This document shows positions 1 through 9,496 of a DNA stretch of 22,612 nucleotides, one piece after another. Within the stretch, counting starts at the first letter, position 1. Every line of letters starts with the position of its first letter. The stretch comes from Mesotaenium endlicherianum (taxonomy: Eukaryota; Streptophyta; Zygnematophyceae; Zygnematales; Mesotaeniaceae), in NCBI GenBank assembly GCA_009602735.1, contig WELA01003670.1, forward strand, positions 609,372-631,983, written 5' to 3'. The notes beneath the pieces were generated by a model that saw only the letters and a list, made by a program, of their open reading frames with translations, did not search any database and was not told the origin of the DNA. The position numbers and the translations under genes were made by a program.

Positions 1-138
1 GGGGGGGGGGGTACATGTAGGCATGGATGGCGTCAAGGCAGCGGTTGGCAATGGTGGAGCCGCATGCCGTGTACTTGATCACCTTCTTGCACTGGTTGCA
101 CACGTCTGCCAGGTCCTTGGGAGGGGGCACCGCCGCAC
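1..138 (-). CDS. Putative internal exon of a cysteine-rich (secreted?) protein, partial at the window edge
   Basis: Read on the minus strand, a frame stays open from a candidate acceptor (cgcag, just right of 138) to the window edge. It encodes a cysteine-rich peptide: AVPPPKDLADVCNQC, then KKVIKYTAC, then GSTIANRC, then LDAIHAYM. The CxxC followed by two more cysteines in a helical-looking context loosely recalls saposin-like or other small disulfide-rich secreted domains, but I do not recognise the family. The exon would start in phase 1. A signal-peptide exon lies on the same strand at 1438-1507, so these may belong to one gene. The left end of the window is a run of G on the plus strand, so the exon end is not visible. 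This is inference from an open frame, composition and a splice consensus; no start or stop is seen. Confidence 0.35.
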
Positions 139-331
139 CTGCGCGTCGCACACACACGTACACACGCGTCCCACATTGCCCATCCAGCATCAGTACCTGC
201 CCCATCGCAGCGCTGCGCAACTGCTGGTCCCATTTCTTGTAATGCACACACTCCTCCAGCTCACGCAGTCCTCCCCATCGCCCACCAATTCCTTACCTCT
301 CACCGCACAAGTCTCCCCCCCCAGTGTCTCA

Positions 332-494
332 ATGCATAAGCTCCACAGAGCTTGTGCGATCGGCGGCCCTCAGAAAATTGATGCAGTCCCGGCCAAGCAC
401 GACAGCAGCATCTGGCGGGCACAGCATGATGGCGACGTTAACGACATATTCTTTCCTGCTCCGCTCTGCACATGCCTCGCACGGATTCCATATC
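332..494 (-). CDS. Putative cysteine-rich exon (CxxC), same strand as neighbours
   Basis: On the minus strand, a possible acceptor (tgatctag) is followed by an open frame containing CEACAERSRKEYVVNV, AIMLC, and GRDCINFL. The pattern is C-x2-C, then two more spaced cysteines, again recalling a small disulfide-bonded helical domain. The frame meets TGA at 329-331. A good phase-1 donor (gtgcg|GTGAGA, intron starting at 303) lies just beyond that stop in the same frame and would match the phase of the 1-138 exon. Either a small intron removes the stop, the true exon borders differ, or this copy is broken. The start phase does not match the signal-peptide exon directly, so at least one more exon would be needed between them. 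Between 495 and 1437 I see no exon I can support. Confidence 0.3.
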
Positions 495-1437
495 CTAGAT
501 CATACTTCATGACACTGCACTAGTTCCAAAGGTCACTCTCTCTCTGGTTGGTTGCTAAGTAATATGCTCAAAGTCTGCTCGCTTTCTGCCCAAGACCGAC
601 CTAGTGCGCTACTGCAACATTGCCTAAGCCTACCTGTCACCCTTCAAAGCCCTAGAGCACGCCGTTATTTGCTGATGACTTGAGTGATTATAGGTCCCAT
701 TCACACTCTGTCCCAAGCTAGCTACCCATACCAGAATTCAACCAGTACCTGGGTGAGCTGAGCCAAAGCTGGACCGGACCAAAGCTAGACCCAATCAATC
801 TGACTAGCCTAGGCTCACAAAACGCACGAGGTGGTGGCCGCACGGAAGCTCAAAAAGCACCAGGTGTGGCAGACTGTGGGGGAATGGAGCAAAAGACTTT
901 CACGTACACATCTTGCTGAGCCCTCAAAGCTAGGGATGCTTTAAAGTACAACGTGTGCAAGAGGTCTATCCTGAGTTGGTTGCTGCAGCTCAGACATGTG
1001 ATATGACATATCTGCAGCTCACGGGCTACAGTAGGAGAGACCGCTGCTACCGACCCCAGCAGTGCGGATATACCCAAACGCAGCAGTCCTCATGAAGGAG
1101 CATGCACTGACTCATGAAGAAATAAACAGTACGGATGATGTGGACTGCAGAATTGTGAAACGCTGCACCTTACTAAGAAGAGAAACCGTACTTAATCATC
1201 TACGAGCTTCTACGGTGACGCGTTTACGAGCTAAAGTGATACTCCTGGAGTGCAACTAGACTTCAATGTGGTCAAAGAATGTGCTATCAATCTGAAATAT
1301 GCAGGGAAAGGCAACAACAAATGTTATCAACGCATCAAATTTGTCATTGCGCAGATTCATCTCCTAACAACAAAGCAACGAGTAAATTGAAAGAAAAAAC
1401 ATAAAGATATGCTGATCACAATCACAGCTTTGCTTAC

Positions 1438-1507
1438 CAGATGAGCTGACTGCACTCGCTACGAGCAGAAGCGCCAGGAGGACAACGGAGCGCTGCATGG
1501 TGGCCAT
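1438..1507 (-). CDS. First exon of a secreted protein (signal peptide)
   Basis: On the minus strand an ATG at 1507-1505 (second in-frame ATG at 1498-1496) opens a 23-residue coding stretch, MATMQRSVVLLALLLVAS then AVSSS. It has one Arg before a Leu/Val/Ala-rich core and small residues at the end, which is a textbook eukaryotic signal peptide. The codon that follows is split after its first base by a near-perfect 5' splice site, CTG|GTAAGC (intron beginning at 1437). The downstream exons are uncertain; cysteine-rich open stretches at 332-494 and 1-138 on the same strand are the natural candidates. What is seen is the signal peptide and the donor. That they belong to one gene with the cysteine-rich pieces is inference. 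Confidence 0.5.
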
Positions 1508-3184
1508 GTTGGTCTTCCAAAGTTTTCTAATTGAGAACTGGTATAATGTGAGCTACTCCAACTTATTTACATGTCAAGGGCCTAGACAATGGGCAGGGCC
1601 GGGCAGCAGCGTAGTGCTCGGCGCAATCTCGCACTTCGTCTGAGCTGAAGCAGCGGGAAATTGCGTCTTTTCGAAAGCGGCGACCACGAAGATTAGTATA
1701 GTGGAATATAAATAGTTTCCTATTGCAGTGGGCGGCAGGATCGACCACGTACTAGTCTATCTACAAGCTGCGTCTTCGTATTCGTCAATGGCATCATCGA
1801 CGGTGATAGTTGGCTGATAGAGGCGGTAGACAAATACTTGCAAAGAGGTGTGAGCTTCAGGAGACGGTGGAGATGTCTCGGACTGCGTCGGACAGTCAGG
1901 ATTGTAAGCTGCTAGCAGCTCGTGAACTGTACACACTTCCGAAGTTTCTATTCTTTCACATGTTTCCGTACATTGAATTATCAGGCTCTATCTTCTTAAA
2001 TTGGTTCAAATCTGCTCGTCGTATGTCGGCAACTTGTCGCCACTTCTTCAGGAAAGTCAGATCCAATAACCAATCAGAAAGTGTCAAATGTAGCAAAATG
2101 TTGTCCGATGTTGTCGCTTGAGCGCGCTTGCACGCATCGCTCTTTGTCGCCATATGATGCGTAAACTTACCGAGTTTGCATTGTCAATTTCAAGCATCAG
2201 TTGATAACAGTTCAAAAAACCCCCGAATGTCGCTAAATTTTGGCAACGGAGGTATACGATCAGTGAGAGAAGATTTATGTCGCGTCTGCCGGCCACGCCT
2301 TCTGGTCAAGTATGAAGCCGGTCGACGACGCAGGTGAACCGACGTGCGCTCAAGCATGTGATGTTTGAATTTCCTGGGCGAATGATTTGAAGTTGCAGGT
2401 CATTTAAGGTTGGGCTTGAGTGCACGGTGCAAGACTTCATTGGAAGATGCTGGAACGTTCCAACTGTAGTGAATATAACTCTCTGCATACTTTAGAGATC
2501 GTAAGCTCTGAGAAAATAAGATTGAGATTGTTTTTGAAAGTTTAAGCAAGGCCAAGGGATGGAGAGGGCTCTGCCGTACTAAAAGGCGAGGCTTTTATAT
2601 CTTTCCTTCAGTTACTATTGTGAAGCAAAGTGCTTGAGTGCTACCAACTCCTGAAAGAGTTGAATGAAACGTGAGAAAGGTCCACACTTGGTGTGAGATG
2701 CTCAAGTGTTGAGTAGCAACTAAGAATAGCGCTAATCAGAATCATTAAGAGAATGTAGAACTCTTTGTAGCTCCCAAGAGAGAGAAGTTTTCCAAATAGA
2801 CGTTTCATGAAACTTTGGAAGCTTTGCTTGCCTTGCATTGTTACTGGTGTCATTATACATAACTCTAAAATGTTTCCACCCTGTTAGGTCAAGTAGGGCA
2901 AGACTTTACCAGCATGAAGAGTTAGTAAGTTGAGGTGAAAGATGCCAGCTATTTTGCTTTAAAGTGTTTTGCTCATGATGCTTAAGATGAGTGCAAGACT
3001 GTTGATGAGAGCAGCGCTGTTGTGAGATGCCCAACTCTGTTAGGCAAAAATACGCAGAGAAGGGTGATTGGCTGTTAGTTGGTGGGAATGAGCGGTAAGA
3101 AAACGATAAATTTGTGTGAAGGTTGAAGTGCTACGCGTGCTACATCGACTTGTCAATTATTGGTCAATTATCGGTAGGCAGGGG
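1508..3184. other. Spacer without a recognisable gene
   Basis: Only short, unconvincing open frames occur on both strands; none shows a recognisable domain or a supported splice structure. A plus-strand frame (about 1875-2121, starting MSRTASDSQD) could be translated, but nothing supports it. The left part is presumably the promoter of the minus-strand gene starting at 1507. The right end is the insertion point of the retrotransposon. Confidence 0.5.
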
Positions 3185-3189
3185 ACGTG
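3185..3189. repeat. Target site duplication, left copy (ACGTG)
   Basis: ACGTG directly precedes the first base of the 5' LTR (TGTAATGAATC) and recurs directly after the last base of the 3' LTR at 12032-12036. Five base pairs is the usual duplication size for Ty3/Gypsy integrases. It shows that the element inserted here as one unit. Confidence 0.93.
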
Positions 3190-3249
3190 TGTAATGAATC
3201 AGTATATAAGTAGATATAATATTCATTTAAATATATTAGTTAATTTAGT

Positions 3250-3327
3250 TCAGCCTGCTGAACTTTAGTTAGTAGTCAGTCTGCTGAACTTTAGTTAATA
3301 ATCAGTCTGCTGGACTTTACATAATTA
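3250..3327 (+). repeat. Three tandem 26-bp repeats inside the 5' LTR
   Basis: Units at 3250-3275, 3276-3301 and 3302-3327 each begin TCAGYCTGCTGRACTTTA; the third is the most diverged. The same array is present in the 3' LTR at 11347-11424. Tandem repeats in the left part of an LTR are often enhancer-like elements of U3; that role is inferred. Confidence 0.85.
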
Positions 3328-3916
3328 TCAGTTTAATGACTCGGCCAAAAGCAGCAGGCTGAAGTCAACTCAAGTCAGCTTGCTGACACATTCTTTGACA
3401 GCCAGCTGACTTCCGTGCTCGGTAGCAGCGAACTGCCTTGATATGCATCTAAGTACCACCTGCTAGATGAATGGCCAGATGACATCCCCATGATGGATGG
3501 CTATTCGGGATGATGGGAGATGGCGGTGGATTTGGTTAACCGAGGTCCTACCAACGTGGTTAACTCCCGGGTAGGCGGTGCCATCGCACTGACCGTTGAA
3601 CAGTAAACTCATTCCATGTACATATGCTAGGCATTGCTCTCGAGTTCGGCATTCGGAAACGAGGCCAACTCTCTTGTACAGCTTACTGAGAGAGATCTGA
3701 ATCCAAGGCGAGAAGCCATTGATACGCACTATCTTCTAACCTTGCTTATGTATGAGTTTACTGATTTGCATCATTGATGCTAGTTTACTCGCATTTGACT
3801 TACGAGTATTATTCCCTGCTAGTGTATTGTCCTTTACCGTTTAACTAGTCAACGGAAATACCACAAAGATTACTTGCTGATAGAAAGATCTTTATTAATT
3901 GTTAATCGCCTATTTG

Positions 3917-3922
3917 GTAAGT
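3917..3922 (+). promoter_or_regulatory. Candidate 5' splice donor near the end of the LTR (TTTG|GTAAGT)
   Basis: TTTG|GTAAGT matches the extended U1-binding consensus and lies 18 bases before the LTR end, so any genomic RNA started upstream in the LTR would carry it ahead of gag. Joined to the acceptor at 9495, it would remove gag and pol and place the LTR leader directly before the ATG of the third ORF. The site is seen; its use is inferred. Confidence 0.5.
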
Positions 3923-3935
3923 CGATTCATTTCAG

Positions 3936-3947
3936 TGGTATCGGAGC
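3936..3947 (+). promoter_or_regulatory. Primer binding site, initiator tRNA-Met type
   Basis: TGGTATCGGAGC begins one base after the 5' LTR. It matches the common plant retrotransposon site TGGTATCAGAGC, complementary to the 3' end of initiator tRNA-Met, with one A-to-G change that can still pair as G-U. It primes minus-strand DNA synthesis. Confidence 0.85.
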
Positions 3948-3968
3948 AGTTATCACAGTCGTCTTTGT

Positions 3969-5447
3969 ATGGTAAGGACAAGGTCTCAAACTAGCAACTC
4001 CCGAGACATGGAGAACAAGGATAACGAGAATGTCGAAAACCAGGCTGAAAGCCATGTAGCAGGAAACCGTACCTATTCGGAAGCAGTAGCGGATACTGCA
4101 GCTAGAGAGGCTGCAGATGAGGCAGCTGCTATTGCCGCAGTCGCAGCACAACAAGCTGAGGAGGAGAGAGCCAGACTAGAAGCTGAACAATTAGCAAAGG
4201 CCGCTGAAGATACAGAAAGGAGGGAAGGACAGCCAGCTGACGAGCGCACTGTTGAAGAACTTATGGCATCAAGGGCCAATGTTCTGAACCCACCTCCTGC
4301 CGTACAACTCAATGTACCCCTAGGTCAAATACGTGACCGGCTGAATGCGGCAGGAATTGCTGCTGCAGGAGCAAGAGGGATTGTTGAGGACACTACTCAG
4401 CGAGTAGATGCCAATGCTGCTGCTGCATTTGCTAATCTACCACCCCAAAATGTAGACTTGGGAGCATTGTTCGTTCAGATGCAGTCGCAAATGGCGACCA
4501 TGTATCAGTCCCAGCAGGAGGACAAAAGAATCATAATGTCCCTACTCCGGGACAGAGACCAACTGGGGTCTCACACCACTAGTGGTGGTGGCCGAGGGCC
4601 TAGTAAGCCCAAGCCGAAACCTCCCCAGGACTATGATCCTGAGGGAAACAGAAAATATTACCTGATCAAGTTTCTCGCGGATGTTGAGCAGTGGCTGGAG
4701 AACTACCCAGAACTGCAAGATTACGAGAAGGTCAGGCACACCGGTGCGCTACTGAAAGGCAGTGCCGCAGACTGGTGGCTTTACTGGAAGGAAGAGCGTA
4801 AGGCTCGGCAACTCGGTGACCCTACGTGGGTAGAGTTTGTCGAGAAGTTGCATGAGAAGTTTGATGTCATCAACCAGCAGGAGAAAGCTATCTATGCGAT
4901 GATCTCCCTGACACTGAAGCAGACCACTTCAGTTGCTGAGTTTGCTCAAAAGTTCCAAGAGAACATGATGAAGCAGCCTGATTTGCCAGAACGGTATAGG
5001 ATAGCATACTTCAGGTATGGCTTGAAATCCGAGGTCTCTGGTCATTTTGCTGAGAAAAAGTATGAGAAACTGGCTGACTTGATCCAGGATGCTGACGCCT
5101 GGGATCAGCAGCAGTTCAATCACAAGCGCCAGAGTAACGCTTTGGTGTCTAAGATTGTCAAAAAGCCCCACGGTTCCTACAATGCAGTTGAAGGAGACCA
5201 GGCTGAGGATAATCAGGGTGATGAATATGAGTATGAGTACAATGCTATTCAGTCTAGAGGTAGAGGTGGTCCCTCTCGAGGTGGCTATGGAAGGGGTGGT
5301 GGTAGGACTAAGCCGAGACCAGCCTCAGCAAAATCTACTTGCTACCATTGTCAGCAGAAAGGCCACTACAGAGAACAGTGTCCGGTCAAGCACCTGCCTA
5401 AGGTCGAGAGAAAAGACCAGCCTTTAAAAGACAGCAACAGTCAGTAA
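3969..5447 (+). CDS. gag: Gag polyprotein (capsid and nucleocapsid)
   Basis: The protein has 492 residues, beginning [12 protein letters not shown]. Residues about 35-85 are Ala/Glu-rich and probably coiled coil. Residues about 220-390 form a retrotransposon Gag capsid domain ([13 protein letters not shown] ... [10 protein letters not shown] ... [10 protein letters not shown]), followed by a Gly/Arg-rich segment at about 429-448. A single CCHC zinc knuckle, [14 protein letters not shown] (C458, C461, H466, C471), would bind RNA. It packages the genomic RNA in cytoplasmic particles. The start is the first ATG after the primer binding site, only 34 bases from the LTR end. The stop codon lies inside the stem of the frameshift signal at 5423-5470, so most ribosomes should make Gag alone and a minority Gag-Pol. 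The start reads ATG|GTAAGG, which also resembles a splice donor. Confidence 0.93.
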   Translation: MVRTRSQTSNSRDMENKDNENVENQAESHVAGNRTYSEAVADTAAREAADEAAAIAAVAAQQAEEERARLEAEQLAKAAEDTERREGQPADERTVEELMASRANVLNPPPAVQLNVPLGQIRDRLNAAGIAAAGARGIVEDTTQRVDANAAAAFANLPPQNVDLGALFVQMQSQMATMYQSQQEDKRIIMSLLRDRDQLGSHTTSGGGRGPSKPKPKPPQDYDPEGNRKYYLIKFLADVEQWLENYPELQDYEKVRHTGALLKGSAADWWLYWKEERKARQLGDPTWVEFVEKLHEKFDVINQQEKAIYAMISLTLKQTTSVAEFAQKFQENMMKQPDLPERYRIAYFRYGLKSEVSGHFAEKKYEKLADLIQDADAWDQQQFNHKRQSNALVSKIVKKPHGSYNAVEGDQAEDNQGDEYEYEYNAIQSRGRGGPSRGGYGRGGGRTKPRPASAKSTCYHCQQKGHYREQCPVKHLPKVERKDQPLKDSNSQ

Positions 5448-5470
5448 TCCAGTCTACTGACTGTGAGGAT
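5423..5470 (+). promoter_or_regulatory. -1 ribosomal frameshift signal (slippery heptamer plus stem-loop or pseudoknot)
   Basis: The heptamer T TTA AAA (5423-5429) is in register with the gag codons TTA AAA and fits X XXY YYZ. After a 7-nt spacer, ACAGTCAGTA (5437-5446) pairs perfectly with TACTGACTGT (5455-5464), a 10-bp stem with an 8-nt loop. Loop bases ATCC (5447-5450) can pair with GGAT (5467-5470), making an H-type pseudoknot. A further hairpin follows (TAGTGA/TCACTA, 5479-5494). A -1 shift enters the pol frame, which is open across this region. The gag stop (5445-5447) is at the stem-loop junction. All parts are visible; activity is inferred. Confidence 0.88.
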
Positions 5471-8400
5471 GCTAGAGATAGTGAGTCGTCACTAGCTGCC
5501 CTCGTAGCAGGTATTATGGGTCCTGCTGAACTGGATTCACTATGCATGCCTGACAAACAGATAAAGGAGACCATCAGTAATATAGACGTCCAGAGAGTGC
5601 ACACTCTGGATGCTCTTGTTCCACCTGATGTCCAACATTTCTTTGCTACGTCAGGAGAACAATGCGAAAGTCAGGAAAAGACAGTCCCCCCTATCCTACT
5701 GCATTGCATGATTGCAGGTAGGAAGGTGAGGGCATTTGTTGACGGAGGGGCGTCACATACTTTTATTCACAAGGACTTAGTTAAGCGGCTAAGGCTGCCT
5801 ACTGTCACCCAAGGGAATAGAAAAATATTCCTTGGAGATGCCTCAAGTATCCCGGGAGGAGTTATAACCAAGCCTATTGAGGTCCAGTTAGGTTCTGGCA
5901 TTGCAGTTCTAACTGAAACGCTTACATTTGAGGTACTCAACACTGGCTTTTATGATCTCGTGCTAGGCAGGTCCTGGCTTAATAGACATCAAGCTGAAGT
6001 GTGTTGGAGCAGAGGTACAGTTAAAGTGAGAGGAGCCAGTGATGGGCAGACTGACTTGGCACCCACCAGTGCTCTTCCTCTTGTCCTGTGTGGATGGCAA
6101 ATGAAGGAAAAGAAGAGGCTTCCAGAAGGATGCAAGTTGCTGAATGCAATGGAGTTCGTCAAAAGCTGGAACCAGAAGGAAGACAGAATGTTCTGTCTGC
6201 TGCTAAGAGAGGTACCTCCTCAACCTGAAGAAGTGGTTGAGAAAAAGGTAAGCCCTCCGGAGCACCCTACTGCTGCAAAAATTGTTGCTCAGTACACTGA
6301 TGTGTTTAACATGCCTCCAGGACTACCCCCTAAAAGGGAAGTAGATCATAGGATTGATCTATTACCTGGTAGCCAGCCACCCTGGCAACGCACTTATGGC
6401 TTGTCTTATTTGGAGAGCGAGGAGTTGAAAACACAGATTGCAGAGCTGGAGGAAAATGGTTACATTTCTCCCAGTAAATCACCGTACGGCGCACCTATCC
6501 TATTTGTTAAGAAAAAGGATGGCAGTATGCGGATGTGTGTGGATTACAGAGCCCTGAACAGAATTACAGTAAAGAACAAGTATGCTTTACCCAGAATCGA
6601 GGACTTGCTTGATACCCTGTCTGGCGCTAAGGTGTTCAGTAAGATAGATCTCAAGAGTGGTTATCATCAAATCAGAATTGCTGAGGGGGATGAACACAAG
6701 ACTGCTTTCCGCACACGTTATGGACACTATGAGTTCAACGTGATGCCATTTGGACTGACTAATGCTCCTGCTACCTTTATGGGTGCTATGAATGACATTT
6801 TCAGACCTTATTTGGATAAGTTTGTGCAAGTTTTCCTGGATGATATTTTAATTTTCTCTAAAGATGAAGCTCAGCACACTGAACACTTAAAGAAAGTGCT
6901 GGACACTCTGCGGAAAAATCACTTGTATGCTAAAATGAGCAAGTGTGATTTCTTTAAGGAAAGTATTGAATTCTTAGGCCACGTTGTCAGTAAAGAGGGC
7001 ATCAGTGTGGATCCTAAGAAAGTCCAGACCATAAGGGACTGGCCAGTACCACAGTCTGTCTCTGAAGTTAGATCCTTCCTCGGGTTGGCTAACTACTATA
7101 GGAGATTTATTGAGAATTATTCCACAAAGGCCAGTAAACTGACTGACCTTACTAAGAAAGACATCGGGTATGTGTGGGGGGAAGAGCAGCAGGCTGCCTT
7201 CCAGACCCTTAAAGATGCCCTTTGTTCTGCCCCAGTGCTAGCCGTGTATGACCCCAGCAAACCGGTGCAGGTGGTTACTGATGCCTCTGATTTTGCCATG
7301 GGTGCTATTTTGTTGCAGCCTGCTGACAAAACCACAAAGGATGGTAAGGTACGGCAGGAGTGGCATCCTGTGTTGTATGAGTCTATGAAATTTAATCCAG
7401 CGGAGATTAATTACTCAGTGCATGATAAAGAGCTGCTAGCTATCATTCATGTACTCAAACAGTGGAGAGCATACTTACATGGTAAAGCTTTTAAGGTGAT
7501 TACAGATCATCTAGCTCTGACCCACTTTCAGAAGAAGTCCAAGCTGTCGAGGAGGGAGAACCGCTGGAGCCAGATGCTGGAGCAGTTCCAAGTCCAGATC
7601 GACTACAAACCAGGGAAGTTGAATCCTGCTGATGCACTCTCTAGAAGACCTGACTTGCAAGAAAGGAACTTTAGTCAGCATGCTGTAGATAAAGTCCTGT
7701 GTGCACTCACTTCACTAAAGGTGAAAAAGTCCTTCCTTGAACAACTTAGGAAAGCCTACCTTTCTGACCCAACATTTGAGCCCAGCCCCACTACTGGTGT
7801 GTGTCGTGCTACTGCACTCGGGTATAAGCTCAAGGGAGGGGTCTGGGTGACTGAAACCACTTCAGGCAGGCTGAAGCTGGTCATTCCTAATAACTTGGAA
7901 ATAAGGTCTCTCTTACTGAGTCAAGCTCATGACAGTCTCCTGGGTGGACATTTGGGGCAGGCCAAAACTGTTGGCAAACTGGCAAAACATTATCATTGGG
8001 AGGGGTTACCCCGGGAGGTCTTGAAATATGTCAAGTCCTGTGACCAGTGTCAGAGAAATAAGTCTCGGCACACCCCACCCGGAGGTCTCTTGCAACCGCT
8101 ACCCATCCCAGCTGGACGCTGGGAAACTATATCCATGGACTGGGTGGTCTCCCTACCAAGAACTGCCAACGGGCATGATTCAATACTGGTCGTCGTGGAT
8201 AAACTGACAAAAATGGTCATTTTTATCCCCACAACTGTCAAAGTGACTGCACTCGAAACAGCGAGACTGTTTTACAACCATGTAGTATGCCAACATGGGC
8301 TCCCTTCTAATATCATCTCAGACAGAGACTCAAAATTCACCTCTAAGTTCTGGAGAGCTTTAATGGGGTTAATGGGAGTCAAACAGCTGCTCAGCACAGC

Positions 8401-9229
8401 AAACCACCCTCAGACTGATGGGCAGACTGAAAGAACTAACCGAGTTCTGCAGGAGGTGCTGAGAGCATATATTAACCAAAAACAAGATAATTGGGATGAC
8501 CTGTTGCCTCAAATTCAGTTTGCGGTCAACAGTGCGGTGCACGCGTCAACGGGCAAAACTCCTTTTGAACTCAGCCTGGGTAGAGTCCCTAGGTCTCCTC
8601 TAGATGTGCTAGGGGAATCTTTAACTCACCCTGAAGGGATTGACAACCCGGTCTCCCTCCAGTTAACTCAGGAGTTTGCTGACACCCTGTCAGAAGTCCA
8701 TCGAAACTTGCACACGGCCCAGCAAAACCAACAAAAATACGCTAATCAACACCGTCAGGAACTGACATTTTCCAAGGGGGATTTAGTCAAACTGCATTCT
8801 GAGCACCTGTACCTCCCTGGTGTGGTCAAGAAAAAGCTTGGCCCTGTCTGGGTCGGTCCATATTCGGTGGTCCGTCGTGTCGGTCAGAATGCTTACAAAC
8901 TGAACATGTCAGCTGAATACAAGGGGCACCCGGTCTTTAATGTCTCCTTCCTGGAACCGTACATCAAAGGTGATACACTGTTCACAGGTCGGTTCCCTGT
9001 CCAACCGGGACCGGTCCCCGCTGTCCGGGACGGCGACATTGAGTATGAGGTCGATGAGATTTTAGACGCTCGCTCGGTCCGTCGATCGTCTAAATATGTC
9101 ATGAAATACCTCATTCGATGGAAGGGTTACGATGCCTCTGGGGACACTTGGGAGTTTAAGGACCACTTGACCAATGCCAAAGGGGCGTTGACACGGTTCC
9201 ACCTTCGGGCCGCTGGAGTCCCTCCATAA
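5429..9229 (+). CDS. pol: Pol polyprotein: protease, reverse transcriptase, RNase H, integrase, chromodomain
   Basis: Pol is probably read as Gag-Pol (about 1753 residues) after the -1 shift; its first own ATG is at 5516, and residue numbers here count from that. The protease has [10 protein letters not shown] (catalytic D76; D-G-G rather than D-S/T-G) and a later LVLGRSWL. Reverse transcriptase has [29 protein letters not shown] and the catalytic FLDD at 440-443. RNase H has [12 protein letters not shown] (D589) and DKELLAI. Integrase has an HHCC zinc finger (from H805, ending CDQC), catalytic D875, D936 and E972 (a D-35-E spacing), and a GPY motif at 1114. The C-terminus (about 1177-1228) is a chromodomain with the conserved aromatics YEVDEIL, IRWKGY and DTWE. 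Such chromodomains steer integration to marked histone tails. No frameshift or internal stop is seen. Confidence 0.96.
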   Translation, partial: RQQQSVIQSTDCEDARDSESSLAALVAGIMGPAELDSLCMPDKQIKETISNIDVQRVHTLDALVPPDVQHFFATSGEQCESQEKTVPPILLHCMIAGRKVRAFVDGGASHTFIHKDLVKRLRLPTVTQGNRKIFLGDASSIPGGVITKPIEVQLGSGIAVLTETLTFEVLNTGFYDLVLGRSWLNRHQAEVCWSRGTVKVRGASDGQTDLAPTSALPLVLCGWQMKEKKRLPEGCKLLNAMEFVKSWNQKEDRMFCLLLREVPPQPEEVVEKKVSPPEHPTAAKIVAQYTDVFNMPPGLPPKREVDHRIDLLPGSQPPWQRTYGLSYLESEELKTQIAELEENGYISPSKSPYGAPILFVKKKDGSMRMCVDYRALNRITVKNKYALPRIEDLLDTLSGAKVFSKIDLKSGYHQIRIAEGDEHKTAFRTRYGHYEFNVMPFGLTNAPATFMGAMNDIFRPYLDKFVQVFLDDILIFSKDEAQHTEHLKKVLDTLRKNHLYAKMSKCDFFKESIEFLGHVVSKEGISVDPKKVQTIRDWPVPQSVSEVRSFLGLANYYRRFIENYSTKASKLTDLTKKDIGYVWGEEQQAAFQTLKDALCSAPVLAVYDPSKPVQVVTDASDFAMGAILLQPADKTTKDGKVRQEWHPVLYESMKFNPAEINYSVHDKELLAIIHVLKQWRAYLHGKAFKVITDHLALTHFQKKSKLSRRENRWSQMLEQFQVQIDYKPGKLNPADALSRRPDLQERNFSQHAVDKVLCALTSLKVKKSFLEQLRKAYLSDPTFEPSPTTGVCRATALGYKLKGGVWVTETTSGRLKLVIPNNLEIRSLLLSQAHDSLLGGHLGQAKTVGKLAKHYHWEGLPREVLKYVKSCDQCQRNKSRHTPPGGLLQPLPIPAGRWETISMDWVVSLPRTANGHDSILVVVDKLTKMVIFIPTTVKVTALETARLFYNHVVCQHGLPSNIISDRDSKFTSKFWRALMGLMGVKQLLSTANHPQTDGQTERTNRVLQEVLRAYINQKQDNWDDLLPQIQFAVNSAVHASTGKTPFELSLGRVPRSPLDVLGESLTHPEGIDNPVSLQLTQEFADTLSEVHRNLHTAQQNQQKYANQHRQELTFSKGDLVKLHSEHLYLPGVVKKKLGPVWVGPYSVVRRVGQNAYKLNMSAEYKGHPVFNVSFLEPYIKGDTLFTGRFPVQPGPVPAVRDGDIEYEVDEILDARSVRRSSKYVMKYLIRWKGYDASGDTWEFKDHLTNAKGALTRFHLRAAGVPP

Positions 9230-9496
9230 CTGTCATTTCAGTTGACACGGGAAGGTGACAGGCGGTCCTGTCTCCATTTAAGTTGGAGGGGAAAATATAT
9301 GACAGTTAGTGAGCGAGAGCGATAAAAACACACTCATACGTTTATGTGTAGCGCATCGCAACTACGTCAACTTTTAGCAATCATCCTGTAAGGTAAACAG
9401 CAGCGAAGCCACTATACTAAATACTAACATACTTCCTGCAATCCCTATGACAAAGGTCCATATCCTACTAACTTGTGCCCTGGTTACATGTGCAGG
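9230..9496 (+). promoter_or_regulatory. Leader of the third ORF with branch point and 3' splice site
   Basis: This 267-base gap between pol and the third ORF holds two exact TACTAAC branch-point motifs (9422-9428 and 9466-9472). The second lies 22 bases before the AG of ATGTGCAG|G (AG at 9494-9495), and the best ATG follows one base later. This is the ideal layout of a 3' splice site. A TATA-like GATAAAAA near 9321 leaves an internal promoter as the alternative. The stretch after 9295 (TATGACAGTTAGTGAGCGAG) might be a remnant of another LTR; I cannot show this. Confidence 0.6.
9278..9291 (+). repeat. Internal polypurine-tract-like copy just after pol
   Basis: TTAAGTTGGAGGG at 9278-9290 is identical to the terminal polypurine tract region at 11272-11284. 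An upstream 12-mer, AAGGTGACAGGC (9252-9263), also recurs after the third ORF at 11172-11183. The order is the same both times. This looks like the old 3' end of the element, left inside when the third ORF was added. It could also act as a second plus-strand primer, as central polypurine tracts do in some elements; that is speculation. Confidence 0.75.

Larger units (their letters stand above)
3190..3934 (+). repeat. 5' LTR, 745 bp
   Basis: The LTR begins TGTAATGAATC and ends GATTCATTTCA. The ends are an imperfect 11-bp inverted repeat (10 of 11) with the expected TG...CA termini. It matches the 3' LTR at 11287-12031 without gaps. It contains three tandem 26-bp units near its start and a strong splice donor consensus near its end (3917). 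A TATA-like TATATAAG lies only about 15 bases from the left border and is altered in the 3' LTR (TATATTAG), so I do not call it as the promoter. U3, R and U5 limits cannot be set from sequence alone. Confidence 0.95.

Noticed and set aside
1-11. Poly-G start and G-rich end of the window as biological signals
   Set aside because: They may merely mark contig borders where assembly stopped at homopolymers; the right one is also just the pyrimidine tract of the deformylase intron on the other strand.
3203-3210. TATATAAG as the LTR promoter TATA box
   Set aside because: It is almost at the left border of the LTR, which would leave practically no U3, and it is changed in the 3' LTR.
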